64,000 bases of DNA from Paenibacillus sp. J23TS9 (GCF_018403225.1 NZ_BOSG01000003.1:599755-663754); one strand, 5' to 3'. Counted from the stretch's first letter, positions 29,848 to 38,307 are shown. Numbers and translations are program-made. Notes: generated from the letters alone by a model not told the origin.

Positions 29848-30786
29848 TTAGAACAATGCGCTGTCCTTGTCGATCTTCCGAACGATCAAGTTGGCAGCCA
29901 TGACCAGAATAAATCCGACCAGCGACTGGTATAATCCGGCGGCGGTACTCATGCCAATTTCGCCCGTTGCTGTAAGACCGCGGTATACGTAAGTATCGAT
30001 CGTGTTGGTTACCGCATAAAGTGCTCCCGAATCGCGCGGTAGCTGGAAGAACAGACCGAAGTCAGAGTAGAAAATGCGTCCCACATTCAGCAGCGTGAGC
30101 GTGATAATCAGCGGCTGGATGGATGGAAGTGTAATGCTCTTGAACTGCTGCCATTTGCTTGCTCCGTCAATCATGGCCGCTTCGTAATACGAACGGTCAA
30201 TGCCGACGATCGCCGCCAGATACATGACGCTTGTATATCCGAGCTCTTTCCATACGTTCATGACAATCAGTATGACTGGCCAATAGGTTTTGTCCGAATA
30301 CCATGAGATCGGATGCAGCCCGACACCAGTGAGAATCTGGTTCAGTACCCCTTTGTCTTCACTCAGGAAAGCGAATGCGAAATAACCGATAATGACCCAT
30401 GACAAAAAGTGTGGCAGAAACATCCCCGTCTGATACACTTTTGCGAGTTTTTTATTTACAATTTCACTCAATACAACTGCCATTGCTACTGAACAGATCA
30501 GACCCAGAATAATAAAGGCCAAATTATAAAGCAGCGTATTCCTAGTTATGATGTAAGCGTCTTGGGTAGCGAACAAAAACTTAAAGTTCTTGAATCCGAC
30601 CCAGTCGCTATGAAACAAGCTTGCCCAAAATCCGTCCCTGGAATAGCGATAGCTTTTAAAAGCTATAATCGTACCCACCATAGGCAAATAGGAAAATAGC
30701 AGGAACCAAATGGTTGCCGGCAAGACCATCAACAAAAACCACTTGTTCCGGCTGATGTTTTTTAGCATGTTGGCAAAGCCTTTCAT
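29848..30786 (-). CDS. Carbohydrate ABC transporter permease (LplB type)
   Basis: 312 residues from ATG 30786 after GGGGGAGGG. The reading from 30810 includes that site and is rejected. Six membrane helices; the EAA loop reads EAAMIDGASKWQQFKSITLPS. The N-terminal SRNKWFLLMVLPATIWFLLF is typical of LplB permeases. First gene of the transporter-glycosidase operon, preceded by a promoter that overlaps a cre site. Confidence 0.94.
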   Translation of the reverse strand: MKGFANMLKNISRNKWFLLMVLPATIWFLLFSYLPMVGTIIAFKSYRYSRDGFWASLFHSDWVGFKNFKFLFATQDAYIITRNTLLYNLAFIILGLICSVAMAVVLSEIVNKKLAKVYQTGMFLPHFLSWVIIGYFAFAFLSEDKGVLNQILTGVGLHPISWYSDKTYWPVILIVMNVWKELGYTSVMYLAAIVGIDRSYYEAAMIDGASKWQQFKSITLPSIQPLIITLTLLNVGRIFYSDFGLFFQLPRDSGALYAVTNTIDTYVYRGLTATGEIGMSTAAGLYQSLVGFILVMAANLIVRKIDKDSALF

Positions 30787-30812
30787 GTTCGTCCCTCCCC
30801 CTCTGTACATTC

Positions 30813-30841
30813 AGTATAATTTGAAAGCGTTTTCCGAAAAA
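30813..30841 (-). promoter_or_regulatory. Candidate promoter of the transporter operon
   Basis: Minus-strand -10 TATACT at 30813-30818 with a weak -35 TTTTTC about 17 bases upstream, placed just before the ribosome binding site of the LplB-type gene. The poor -35 suits a promoter that needs an activator such as the adjacent YesN-type regulator. Confidence 0.45.
30822..30835. promoter_or_regulatory. CcpA cre site
   Basis: TGAAAGCGTTTTCC matches the palindromic cre consensus TGAAAGCGTTTTCA at 13 of 14 positions. It lies in the spacer of the transporter promoter, which fits catabolite repression by CcpA. Confidence 0.75.
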
Positions 30842-30970
30842 GTTGAATTACTATAGAATTGATGGACAAACTAAATACAAAATAAGTCCATAGGCATAGA
30901 TCGCTGTAAAATAAGCTGTAAATGTAAGCCTTTGCCCCTAAAAACGAAAAACTGATGCGATCCGAATGGA

Positions 30971-32554
30971 TCACACCAGCCCTTTGAATTCCGCAGGCGA
31001 GACGCCGACGTATTTTTTAAACTGTCTAAAGAAATAACTGTTATCCAGATACCCCGTCATTCGCGCCACTTCCTGAACCTTCAGGTTTGAGCGCTTCAGA
31101 AGCTCCTTGGCCTTCTCAATGCGGTAGGAGTTCACATAATCGGAGAGTGACTTTCCCGTTTCGCGGTGGAACAGCTGTCCCAGATAAACCGCATTGATAT
31201 TGTATTCCTGTCCGAGCAGCTTCAGCGACAGCTCATCCGCATAATGCTCATGGATTTGTGCCAGTACTTGCTTTACCACCGGACTCAGCGATTGCTGACC
31301 CTGCAGATATGCCATAACATTCTCGGCTGCGAGCATAACTTGTTTCTTTAATTCGCCCATCGTCAGGGAACTGAATACGCCAGCAAAAATGCTCTTATAT
31401 CCCTCGGCTTCCTCCGGATCAGGAAGATTCGCTTCCTTAATGGCCTGTTTGAACCAGATAATCATTTCAACAACACGGTTCTGAACCTGGTACGGCGTAA
31501 TCCCTTCCGTACTGGAAAGCTGATCAAGATCGGTCTCAATCCGCTGCAGCAGTTCCTCCTGTTGAAGGGATAGAAGGAGCCTGGAGTACTCCCCCCAATC
31601 CGGCACATGGATACTGCTTCCGGATTGGTTTTTCAGCTCCTCTACCCGCTTGATCGTCAAAATCAGATGATGCGGGCTGATCAGGAAAAATTGCTGCACT
31701 CTCTTGGCATCCCGATAGCTTTCCGCCGCCCCGTCACGGCCGCTCTGCAGCTCGCCCATCGATACCAACAGCTCAAACGGATAAATAATGCGCAGCTGAT
31801 CCATCAGCTGGCTAAATGCAGCTTCCACGGCATCTTGATCTTCACTGCTGCTGTATCCAAACACAACGACAATATCGCTGTCCCAATCCACAAAGCAAAT
31901 TCCTGGTGCCAGTTCATCATGCTCCGTCATTGATCGTACCCGCTGATACACCTGCTCCAGCTTTTCGTTGCGGTATAGAATCAAGTCGTCATGCTGCGGG
32001 CTTGGGGGAATCATTGGTTTAATCACAGCGGTTTCATAACATTCATGCGAGACTTCTAAGCCTAACAGCTGGCCGCGTTCGAGCAGCTCATCATGCTCAA
32101 TTTGTCCACTCACCCACCGGTTCAGGATATTGCTACGTAGAATGTCCATATCTTGATGGGCCATGGTCTGCGCTTGAGTGCTCTGGATTTTATCCACCGT
32201 GCTTATCAATGTCTGCTTCAGTTCTTCCACATTGATCGGTTTGAGCAGATAATTTTCAATCCCGTATTTCATGCCCTCTTTAACATAGTTGAACTCGTTG
32301 TAACCACTGAGGATGATTATTTTCAAATCGGGAAACAAGGCTCTTGCTTCCCGAATCAGCTCCAGCCCCGTCATCTCCGGCATCGTGATGTCCGTAATCA
32401 AGATATCCGACGGATGCTCCTGCAGCGAAGCGAGCGCTTCCTTTCCATTTTCTGCGCTTCCAATAATCTCGAGCTGATAATCGGACCAGTCCAAGATGGA
32501 ATAAAGTCCTTCTACAATAAACGGCTCATCATCCACCAGAAACACTTTATACAT
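30971..32554 (-). CDS. YesN-type response regulator with AraC DNA-binding domain
   Basis: 527 residues from ATG 32554 after GAGGAGG. The N-terminal receiver domain (1-120) has the acidic pair DDE at 8-10, phosphoacceptor Asp55 in LITDITMPEMTG and the later Lys of LLKPI. A long middle region (about 130-420) with no recognisable fold follows, then two AraC helix-turn-helix motifs (about 425-527: SLKLLGQEYNINAVYLGQLF and KVQEVARMTGYLDNSYFFRQ). It should activate the adjacent sugar-transport operon when phosphorylated by the YesM-type kinase. It overlaps that kinase gene by 8 bases. Confidence 0.94.
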   Translation of the reverse strand: MYKVFLVDDEPFIVEGLYSILDWSDYQLEIIGSAENGKEALASLQEHPSDILITDITMPEMTGLELIREARALFPDLKIIILSGYNEFNYVKEGMKYGIENYLLKPINVEELKQTLISTVDKIQSTQAQTMAHQDMDILRSNILNRWVSGQIEHDELLERGQLLGLEVSHECYETAVIKPMIPPSPQHDDLILYRNEKLEQVYQRVRSMTEHDELAPGICFVDWDSDIVVVFGYSSSEDQDAVEAAFSQLMDQLRIIYPFELLVSMGELQSGRDGAAESYRDAKRVQQFFLISPHHLILTIKRVEELKNQSGSSIHVPDWGEYSRLLLSLQQEELLQRIETDLDQLSSTEGITPYQVQNRVVEMIIWFKQAIKEANLPDPEEAEGYKSIFAGVFSSLTMGELKKQVMLAAENVMAYLQGQQSLSPVVKQVLAQIHEHYADELSLKLLGQEYNINAVYLGQLFHRETGKSLSDYVNSYRIEKAKELLKRSNLKVQEVARMTGYLDNSYFFRQFKKYVGVSPAEFKGLV

Positions 32555-34376
32555 GCTGTTCCTCCTCTGTTGAAAACGGGATGCAGATGGATACCCGCGT
32601 TCCTTGATCCGGTGTGCTGTCAATCTTCAATCCGTAAGGATCTCCGTACATCAGCCGCAGGCGTTCCGCCACATTTTTGAGTCCCAGCGAATCCGATGAA
32701 AACTCACCCGGCTCCTTTAGCTTACTTTGAATTTCAGCCAGTTTTTCACCGGATATACCTTTTCCGTTATCCTCAATCTCAATAAGGATGCCCTGCTCTC
32801 CCGCATACGCATGAATACCTATCCAGTTATCGGTTCGGCCTGAACGAATCCCGTGAAGAATATAGTTTTCAATCGCGGGCTGAACTGATAACTTTAAAAT
32901 GGAAGCCTGCTGCACACCCGGTTCCACATCGATGGTAAAATGAAACCGCTCCTTGTAGCGAATTCGGAACATCTCCAGGTAATTGCGGGAATTTTCAATT
33001 TCCTCGCTGATTTTTACCATCGTTTCTTTCTTCACCAGATATTTGAACAGCGATGATAAAATATATGTCATCTCAGCCACATCATCCGCACCTTTGGCGA
33101 TCGCCCTCATCCGGATGACTTCAAGCGTGTTATATAAAAAATGCGGATTGATCTGAGCCTGAAAAGCCACCAGCTCCGCATGCTTCTGTTTAATTTCGGA
33201 AATGTAGACCTGATGGATATGCCGGTTTAAGTCCTCACACATCTGATTAAAGCTGGCGGATATATCTCCAAGCTCGTCTTCACGTACGACCGGCAGCCGG
33301 ACCGACAGGTTTCCGTTACGCACGATCCGCATCCCGTGAATAATATTTTGAGTACGCCTGGATACATTTTTCACTGCCAAATACGATAATAAAAAGGTTA
33401 CTACGATGCTAAGTCCCGTCAGACCGATAATTAGCCTCTTCAAATTGCCATAGCTTTTTTCCACATCCGACACATGGACCACCTGCACGACTTCCAGCTT
33501 GGACTTGCTGTTATCCTGCCGGGTAACAAACGAGTCTTCATCCAGCATCAACCGCTCCTGTCCCTTCACCGATATGACTTGATCGTAATAGGGATATGGC
33601 TTCGTTGTCGGCTTGGCCGCTGTATCGAACATGATCTCCCCGTTTGGCAGCATCACCATCAAATGACCGGTAAAGTTCTGATTCATGTTATCGATCGCCT
33701 TGAATATATTTTGAGTGGGATACACGAGCAGAATATATCCGACATCCTTCAGCGTCGCGGGATCGTTGATCCGGTATGCAATGCTGTATGTGCCTGTTTC
33801 CGGTGAAGCAATCACCGTATTAAACTTCAGATTAATATCTCCTGACAGGTCCTTGCCCAGTAAAGGAATCATTTCTTTGGGGATTCCTTCGCCTTCCCTC
33901 AGCTGCTGGTACTCCTGGTTATCATTTTGCTCATAACGATACACGAATTTCTTCTCTTTGCTGTACAGCATAATGCTGGACAGATCCGTATCTTTTTCCA
34001 GCTGGCCGCGAATGAAGCTGTCTACATTCCTGGAAGCGAAATATCCGGATTCCGTATACACGTCCAGATGATGTTTAATGTAGGTTTCATAATCATTTTT
34101 CATAAAAGCCAAAAAATCATCGGACAGTGCATTGTCCTGATAAATTTGCAGTACGGCCTGCTCCGCGTTTGTCATTTTCAGATTTAAATATTCGGATACA
34201 CTGTGCACGGTCTTCTGCTGTGCTGCCAGTTCCTTTTCCTGAAATGATTGGGAGATAAAATAAAAAATAACGAATGCCAGCGTCAAAAACGTGGTTGTGG
34301 TGATAATCGTATAGATCAGGATCATTTTATTGAAAAGCTTGTTCTTAATATACTTCTGGTAGCTCTTCTTCAGCAT
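32547..34376 (-). CDS. YesM-type sensor histidine kinase
   Basis: 609 residues. First membrane helix about 17-42, extracellular sensor domain of the dCache type about 43-310, second helix about 313-335, HAMP about 336-390, His_kinase domain with QINPHFLYNTLEVIRMRA (His412), and a C-terminal HATPase_c with the N box (QPAIENYILHGI) and G boxes DNGKGI and LGLKNVAERL. The sensor domain or an associated binding protein should detect the oligosaccharide outside the cell. The start lies somewhat far from GGAGG. First gene of the carbohydrate locus. Confidence 0.94.
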   Translation of the reverse strand: MLKKSYQKYIKNKLFNKMILIYTIITTTTFLTLAFVIFYFISQSFQEKELAAQQKTVHSVSEYLNLKMTNAEQAVLQIYQDNALSDDFLAFMKNDYETYIKHHLDVYTESGYFASRNVDSFIRGQLEKDTDLSSIMLYSKEKKFVYRYEQNDNQEYQQLREGEGIPKEMIPLLGKDLSGDINLKFNTVIASPETGTYSIAYRINDPATLKDVGYILLVYPTQNIFKAIDNMNQNFTGHLMVMLPNGEIMFDTAAKPTTKPYPYYDQVISVKGQERLMLDEDSFVTRQDNSKSKLEVVQVVHVSDVEKSYGNLKRLIIGLTGLSIVVTFLLSYLAVKNVSRRTQNIIHGMRIVRNGNLSVRLPVVREDELGDISASFNQMCEDLNRHIHQVYISEIKQKHAELVAFQAQINPHFLYNTLEVIRMRAIAKGADDVAEMTYILSSLFKYLVKKETMVKISEEIENSRNYLEMFRIRYKERFHFTIDVEPGVQQASILKLSVQPAIENYILHGIRSGRTDNWIGIHAYAGEQGILIEIEDNGKGISGEKLAEIQSKLKEPGEFSSDSLGLKNVAERLRLMYGDPYGLKIDSTPDQGTRVSICIPFSTEEEQHV

Positions 34377-34444
34377 TTCTCTTCTCTCACTTCCTCCGGG
34401 CTACCTTTAATGATGACAGATATATGATACCTCTTCCAAATCCC

Positions 34445-34472
34445 CTTATACAAATGTCGGAATGTTGAACAA
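34445..34472 (-). promoter_or_regulatory. Candidate promoter of the yesM-yesN-type operon
   Basis: Minus-strand TTGTTC and TATAAG are separated by 16 bases, between the rpsR terminator and the kinase gene. Confidence 0.35.
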
Positions 34473-34480
34473 TGCAAAAA

Positions 34481-34512
34481 ACCAGCATCCTGGTGTTATC
34501 CAGAATGCTGGT
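34481..34512 (-). terminator. Intrinsic terminator of the rpsF-ssb-rpsR operon
   Basis: ACCAGCATTCTGG pairs with CCAGGATGCTGGT on the minus strand, followed by TTTTTTG. It insulates the ribosomal operon from the carbohydrate locus. Confidence 0.9.
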
Positions 34513-34529
34513 CTTGTACACGCAACGGA

Positions 34530-34802
34530 CTATTCCGTTGTGTAAGGCAGCAACGCGATTTGACGGGAGCGTTTGATCGCAATCGTCAGCATGCGTTGGT
34601 ATTTTGCACTCGTACCGGTTACACGGCGTGGCAAAATCTTTCCGCGTTCGCTGATAAATTTCTTCAGCAGGTCTGTGTCTTTATAGTCAATGTGAGTAAT
34701 TTTGTTCACAGTGAAGAAGCACACTTTACGACGTTTGTTACGGCCGCCGCGGCGAGCCGGTCTTTTGTCGTTGTCTCCGCCTTCTCTTTGTTTAAAAGCC
34801 AT
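34530..34802 (-). CDS. rpsR: 30S ribosomal protein S18
   Basis: 90 residues, about 10 longer than B. subtilis S18 because of a charged N-terminal extension ([20 protein letters not shown]). The S18 core is clear: [20 protein letters not shown], then [20 protein letters not shown]. It binds S6 on the small-subunit platform. Third gene of the operon. The ATG is about 11 bases after AAAGGA. Confidence 0.96.
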   Translation of the reverse strand: MAFKQREGGDNDKRPARRGGRNKRRKVCFFTVNKITHIDYKDTDLLKKFISERGKILPRRVTGTSAKYQRMLTIAIKRSRQIALLPYTTE

Positions 34803-34823
34803 GCTGTTCAGTCCTTTCCCTAA

Positions 34824-35306
34824 TTAAAATGGCAAATCATCATCCGAAATATCAATCGGTTTTCCGTCATCGGAAAAAGGATCTTGATTGGAATTGTTCC
34901 GGGAGTAATTATTATTCCCGCGGTTTCCGCCTCCGTTAGAGGTCTCTTCACGCGGAGCTTGACCACCACCGCCGCTGCCGCCATCGCGGTTCGACTCCAG
35001 GAAACGTACATTATCGGCAATGACTTCGGTGACGTATACACGTTTACCTTCGTTATTTTCGTAATTTCGTACCTGAATGCGACCTTCAACTGCCGTCAAA
35101 CGGCCTTTGCGCAAGTAGTTTGCACAGGTCTCAGCAAGCTGTCTCCAAGTTACCACTGGAATAAAATCCGCTTCCCGCTCTCCACCTTGTGTCGTAAACG
35201 GTCTGTCTACGGCCATCGTGAACTGCGTTACCGCAACTCCGGCAGGAGTATAGCGAAGCTCAGGATCCTTGGTCAAACGGCCAATCAGAATTACACGGTT
35301 CAACAA
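34824..35306 (-). CDS. ssb: Single-stranded DNA-binding protein
   Basis: 160 residues. OB fold about 1-105 beginning [20 protein letters not shown], a Gly/Asn/Ser-rich linker (about 112-145), and the acidic tip DISDDDLPF that recruits partner proteins. The start is TTG (codons TTG TTG AAC) after AGGAGGGG. Lies between the S6 and S18 genes as in most Firmicutes. Confidence 0.97.
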   Translation of the reverse strand: MLNRVILIGRLTKDPELRYTPAGVAVTQFTMAVDRPFTTQGGEREADFIPVVTWRQLAETCANYLRKGRLTAVEGRIQVRNYENNEGKRVYVTEVIADNVRFLESNRDGGSGGGGQAPREETSNGGGNRGNNNYSRNNSNQDPFSDDGKPIDISDDDLPF

Positions 35307-35357
35307 CCTAAATCCCCTCCTTCGAACGAATTCATCACTTACACGAAAAGCGTGGTA

Positions 35358-35642
35358 TTAAGCAACGTCAAGAGTAATGAGATAACGAATTACTTCGTCA
35401 GAAATTTTCATGATACGCTCAAGCTCAGCAACGACTTCAGGAGTTGTACTGAAGTTTACCAGAACAAAAGTGCCATCACGGAATTTTTTGATCTCATACG
35501 CAAGACGGCGTTTGCCCATCACTTCATGTTTCGTGATTTCTCCACCGTTGGAGATGATGCCTTGGAATTTTTCGACTGTAGCTTGAACAGCTTCTTGTTC
35601 AACGTCTGGACGAAGAATGTACATCACTTCATATTTGCGCAT
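35358..35642 (-). CDS. rpsF: 30S ribosomal protein S6
   Basis: 94 residues from ATG 35642, six bases after AAGGAGGTG; the GTG at 35651 lies inside that site. Ferredoxin-like S6 fold beginning MRKYEVMYILRPDVEQE, with the MGKRRLAYEIKKFRDGTFVL strand pair. First gene of the operon and, with S18, the likely ligand of the leader hairpin upstream. Confidence 0.97.
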   Translation of the reverse strand: MRKYEVMYILRPDVEQEAVQATVEKFQGIISNGGEITKHEVMGKRRLAYEIKKFRDGTFVLVNFSTTPEVVAELERIMKISDEVIRYLITLDVA

Positions 35643-35662
35643 ATATTTCACCTCCTTATGGA

Positions 35663-35704
35663 CTTAGGCCCCTGATCGAGTCAGGAACAAGGAGCGAGCC
35701 TAAA
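35663..35704 (-). ncRNA. Structured 5' leader of rpsF (candidate S6:S18 leader)
   Basis: In the minus-strand transcript TTTAGGC pairs with GCCTAAG, enclosing a second stem CCTGA/TCAGG with an asymmetric internal loop. It sits between the rpsF promoter and its ribosome binding site. An S6:S18-binding autoregulatory leader is known at this place in many bacteria. The size and nested-stem layout fit, but I do not clearly see its conserved CCG bulge. Confidence 0.45.
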
Positions 35705-35717
35705 CTCGCACCATATT

Positions 35718-35746
35718 AATATAACAAATTGTCATATCAGATGCAA
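35718..35746 (-). promoter_or_regulatory. Promoter of rpsF-ssb-rpsR
   Basis: Minus-strand -35 TTGCAT (35741-35746) and -10 TATATT (35718-35723) with a 17-base spacer. Transcription should start about 10 bases before the leader hairpin. Confidence 0.7.
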
Positions 35747-36036
35747 GCTATTCTAGATTCAAAGCGATTCACTTTACCTTGGAAATATCAATGCAGATGC
35801 TTGAAAGCGCTTTGTCAGAATGACTACCATATATACTTACCTTTTCAATATTCGGTTTGTATATATAAGAATGACCGAGATTCTCAATCGACGGCATTAA
35901 GAACACCAGATTTTCATGACCCATATCATGTTGCTGATCCAGCCTATTTTTGGAACGAAAAAGGTTTTATACGATGAGGCATGATGTGTAAACAATACAT
36001 AGGCAGTCCATTTTTCTATATGAGGAGGTTTTATGA

Positions 36037-36231
36037 ATGGGTGAAAAAACCGAATTCGAACCGGGAGATAAAGCTCCGAACCCTGGTGTATATATGGAGG
36101 TTGGCGAGGCCAGCTTTCATACCGAAATCCAGGATCCCCAAATGATCACGATGGAGCGAGGCGAAACCTTTCCACAGACCACCAACAAAGACCGGAAGTG
36201 GAAAAAGAAAAGCAAAGCGAAGGTCCATTAA
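36037..36231 (+). CDS. YjzC-like small protein
   Basis: 64 residues, plus strand, starting eight bases after GAGGAGG; an upstream ATG runs into a stop after three codons. The sequence (FEPGDKAPNPGVYMEVGEA, then MERGETFPQTTN and a basic tail RKWKKKSKAK) matches the YjzC-type small proteins of Bacillales. Function unknown. It is one of the few plus-strand genes left of the origin. Confidence 0.85.
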   Translation: MGEKTEFEPGDKAPNPGVYMEVGEASFHTEIQDPQMITMERGETFPQTTNKDRKWKKKSKAKVH

Positions 36232-36410
36232 TTTTTTTTCGAAAACCATGCATAAAACGGTTCGATCTGCAGATAATACAATTAGACGGTTACGAGAGAG
36301 GTGTGGTTCCGTTGGGCCTGAGCTGCGTAACAAATCACTGGAAGTCAGAAACAGCATAACATTATAGAAGCGGAGGGACGTGCCAAAGACACTTTTGTCT
36401 GGAGCAATCC

Positions 36411-36431
36411 TGGATTGCTCCTCGGCTTATC
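36411..36431. repeat. Perfect inverted repeat
   Basis: GGAGCAATCC and GGATTGCTCC are separated by one base, about 180 bases after the yjzC-like gene. It is next to a smaller AGAC/GTCT stem. Confidence 0.6.
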
Positions 36432-36500
36432 CAAAGTTTCAACTGACGTGTTAGTTGTAGAACGAATTCCAAAATCCATTTAAGTACCGTCTGCCAAACA

Positions 36501-36520
36501 GAAGGACCTTCGGGTCCTTC
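36501..36520 (+). terminator. UUCG-loop hairpin, plus-strand terminator
   Basis: GAAGGACC, loop TTCG, GGTCCTTC, followed on the plus strand by TTTGGTTTG. Typical very stable intrinsic terminator shape, about 270 bases after the yjzC-like stop. Confidence 0.75.
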
Positions 36521-36555
36521 TTTGGTTTGTGGATTTTTTTCACTGAATAAACAGC

Positions 36556-36590
36556 AAAAAACCTCTGGCGATGACGGGCCAAAGGTTTTA
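36556..36590 (-). terminator. Terminator of tRNA-Ser
   Basis: Minus-strand AAAACCTTTGGC pairs with GCCAGAGGTTTT, followed by further Ts. About 50 bases downstream of the tRNA. Confidence 0.8.
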
Positions 36591-36638
36591 TCTGGTTACG
36601 TTATTCTATGAAGTATATTTGATGAAAAAGGGAATGTG

Positions 36639-36729
36639 GCGGAAAGAGAGGGATTCGAACCCTCGCACGCCTTGCGACGCCTAACTGATTTCGAGTCAGC
36701 CCCCTTGGACCTCTTGGGTACCTTTCCGC
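36639..36729 (-). tRNA. tRNA-Ser(CGA)
   Basis: 91 nt on the minus strand. The acceptor stem GCGGAAAG pairs with CTTTCCGC, the T arm reads GAGGGTTCGAATCCCTC, and the anticodon arm GCTGA-CTCGAAA-TCAGT gives anticodon CGA, reading UCG. A long variable arm (GCGTCGCAAGGCGT) is present, as expected for serine. No CCA is encoded. Confidence 0.95.
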
Positions 36730-36785
36730 AGCAAGATTGATTGTATCATAACATTGTAAAATGTGCAAGACAGGCCTTACAAATT

Positions 36786-37004
36786 TTACATTTCTTCTAC
36801 TTCTCCCTCCGCTTCCTTGGAGCGGAGCACCTTTTTCATATTTTTCTCGAATTTGGCCCGGGGAATCAATACACTGTGCTGGCATCCAACACACTTAATC
36901 CGGATATCCATTCCCATGCGGATGACTTCCATTTCATTGCTGCCACATGGATGACTCTTCTTCATTTGGACTACATCCCCCAGCTGAAACACCTTGCGTT
37001 CCAT
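36786..37004 (-). CDS. DUF951 family protein (YyzM-like)
   Basis: 72 residues. The family pattern is plain: FQLGDVVQMKKSHPCGSNEM, then IRIKCVGC, then LIPRAKFEKNMKKVL. Three cysteines suggest a metal or nucleic-acid-binding knuckle. Function unknown. Conserved in this part of Firmicute chromosomes; three bases separate it from the mechanosensitive channel gene, so probably co-transcribed. Confidence 0.93.
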   Translation of the reverse strand: MERKVFQLGDVVQMKKSHPCGSNEMEVIRMGMDIRIKCVGCQHSVLIPRAKFEKNMKKVLRSKEAEGEVEEM

Positions 37005-37007
37005 TGC

Positions 37008-37925
37008 CTATTCTCCCCCTTTTTCATCCGAAGCTGCCAGTTCGGCCAGCGCTTGTTTTTGCATATCCTCGAACTCCATCGCCTGCTTGATATTCTCCAA
37101 AATCATCCGCTCTACCTCTGTTCGGGTATTAGGTACACATTGGGCTACGATCCGAATTACATATTCACTGGTATTCATTGATTGAATGCCAAGCACATCC
37201 GGTACAGCAATGATATTTCCATTCCGTTCCTTTATACCCGTCAACGCCGATTTGATCAGACTAACGGTATCTTCCAGCGTTCTTTCGTTTTTTACCGGCA
37301 GATCCACCATAGCAAGTGCATTGGAGAACGAGTAGTTGGTTACGCTTGTGATCATGCCATTCGGTAGAATATAGGTCTCACCGTTCATATTTACAATCCG
37401 TGTGGAACGAAGTCCAATCAATTCAACCGTTCCTATATACGTCCCCGTCTGAATGACATCTCCTACCGCAAACTGGTCCTCCAATATAATGAAGAACCCC
37501 GTAATGACATCCTTCACCAGGCTCTGTGCACCAAAACCGATTGCCAGGCCAAGCACACCCGCACCGGCTAACAGAGGCCCAAGATGAAAGTTGAATTCCG
37601 ATAGGATCAACAAGACCATTACAAAGTTGCAGGTTACCGAGGTTACGTTTTTCATAAGCTCCGCAACCGTTGCGAATCGGCGGGGGTTCATATTCATCCG
37701 GCTTTGTTCCTGACGTGCAAGCGACCGATCGATCAATTTGGAAACGACGCGAATGATGATACGGGTAACCAGAAAAAGGACGATAATCCGGATTCCTGAG
37801 AACAACACACTTGTCCACATATCCACATTCGTAAACCAGTCCCACAGCTTGTCGCTGAAATTCACTGCTTTATCCACAGTCCCCTCCAAGCCATCTGTTT
37901 TTATTTCCACCCAATATGGATTCAT
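37008..37925 (-). CDS. Small-conductance mechanosensitive channel (MscS family)
   Basis: 305 residues. Three predicted membrane helices (about 38-62, 90-112, 118-140). The last contains the glycine/alanine pore pattern LLAGAGVLGLAIGFGAQSLV, followed by the MscS beta domain (DQFAVGDVIQTGTYIGTVELIGLRST) and a mixed C-terminal domain. Opens under membrane tension to release solutes on osmotic downshock. GGAGG lies 11 bases before the ATG. Sits between DUF951 and DUF3343, both on the same strand. Confidence 0.94.
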   Translation of the reverse strand: MNPYWVEIKTDGLEGTVDKAVNFSDKLWDWFTNVDMWTSVLFSGIRIIVLFLVTRIIIRVVSKLIDRSLARQEQSRMNMNPRRFATVAELMKNVTSVTCNFVMVLLILSEFNFHLGPLLAGAGVLGLAIGFGAQSLVKDVITGFFIILEDQFAVGDVIQTGTYIGTVELIGLRSTRIVNMNGETYILPNGMITSVTNYSFSNALAMVDLPVKNERTLEDTVSLIKSALTGIKERNGNIIAVPDVLGIQSMNTSEYVIRIVAQCVPNTRTEVERMILENIKQAMEFEDMQKQALAELAASDEKGGE

Positions 37926-37940
37926 CCACTCTTCTACCTC

Positions 37941-38195
37941 CTAGCCTTCGATGCTTATATATCTATCATGATTGTCTTTGTAGTAGATTCCTCTGATATC
38001 CACATGCTCCTGAACAATGATTTGCTGAACAGATGCAAGCTCATCCTTGGGAAATTGTATGGATAAAGCACAGCCCGCCGTAATGGTCTTCGGTGTAGGA
38101 AAAAGATCTATTTCAATATCCGCATACTCCAGCAGCATTTCAGTTCGAAGCGCCTGCTGCGTCGAGTCGAAGGCAATCAACATCCACGATTCCAT
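37941..38195 (-). CDS. DUF3343 family protein
   Basis: 84 residues from ATG 38195. The frame extends to 38258, but the extra 21 residues are not family-like. The pattern WMLIAFDSTQQALRTEMLLE, then IDLFPTPKTITAGCALSIQF is that of DUF3343, the putative Se/S carrier-like proteins. Divergent from yyaC and upstream of mscS in the same direction. Confidence 0.85.
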   Translation of the reverse strand: MESWMLIAFDSTQQALRTEMLLEYADIEIDLFPTPKTITAGCALSIQFPKDELASVQQIIVQEHVDIRGIYYKDNHDRYISIEG

Positions 38196-38307
38196 TTCTT
38201 CAAGGCCCGCCTTCCGCTCAAATAAATTGCTTGTCCCGGGAAGTATAAAAACATGCAACCGTCCATATACTAGATACTACCAATTGCATTTTTGAAAGGA
38301 AGATTCT

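Larger units (their letters stand above)
35643..36036. other. rpsF leader and rpsF-yjzC intergenic region
   Basis: About 390 bases between divergent genes. They hold the rpsF leader hairpin, the rpsF promoter, a weak cre-like sequence at 35802-35815 (TGAAAGCGCTTTGT) and presumably the promoter of the small plus-strand gene. No further gene seen. Confidence 0.55.
36232..36638. other. Non-coding region with hairpins between yjzC-like and tRNA-Ser
   Basis: About 400 bases without a gene. Contains a 10-bp perfect inverted repeat (36411-36431), a plus-strand terminator-like hairpin (36501-36520) and the minus-strand terminator of the tRNA. The plus-strand hairpins could end a yjzC transcript or a separate small RNA. 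Confidence 0.55.

Noticed and set aside
35802..35815. cre-like TGAAAGCGCTTTGT upstream of rpsF
   Set aside because: Two mismatches and located beyond the rpsF promoter; no reason to expect CcpA control of ribosomal genes.
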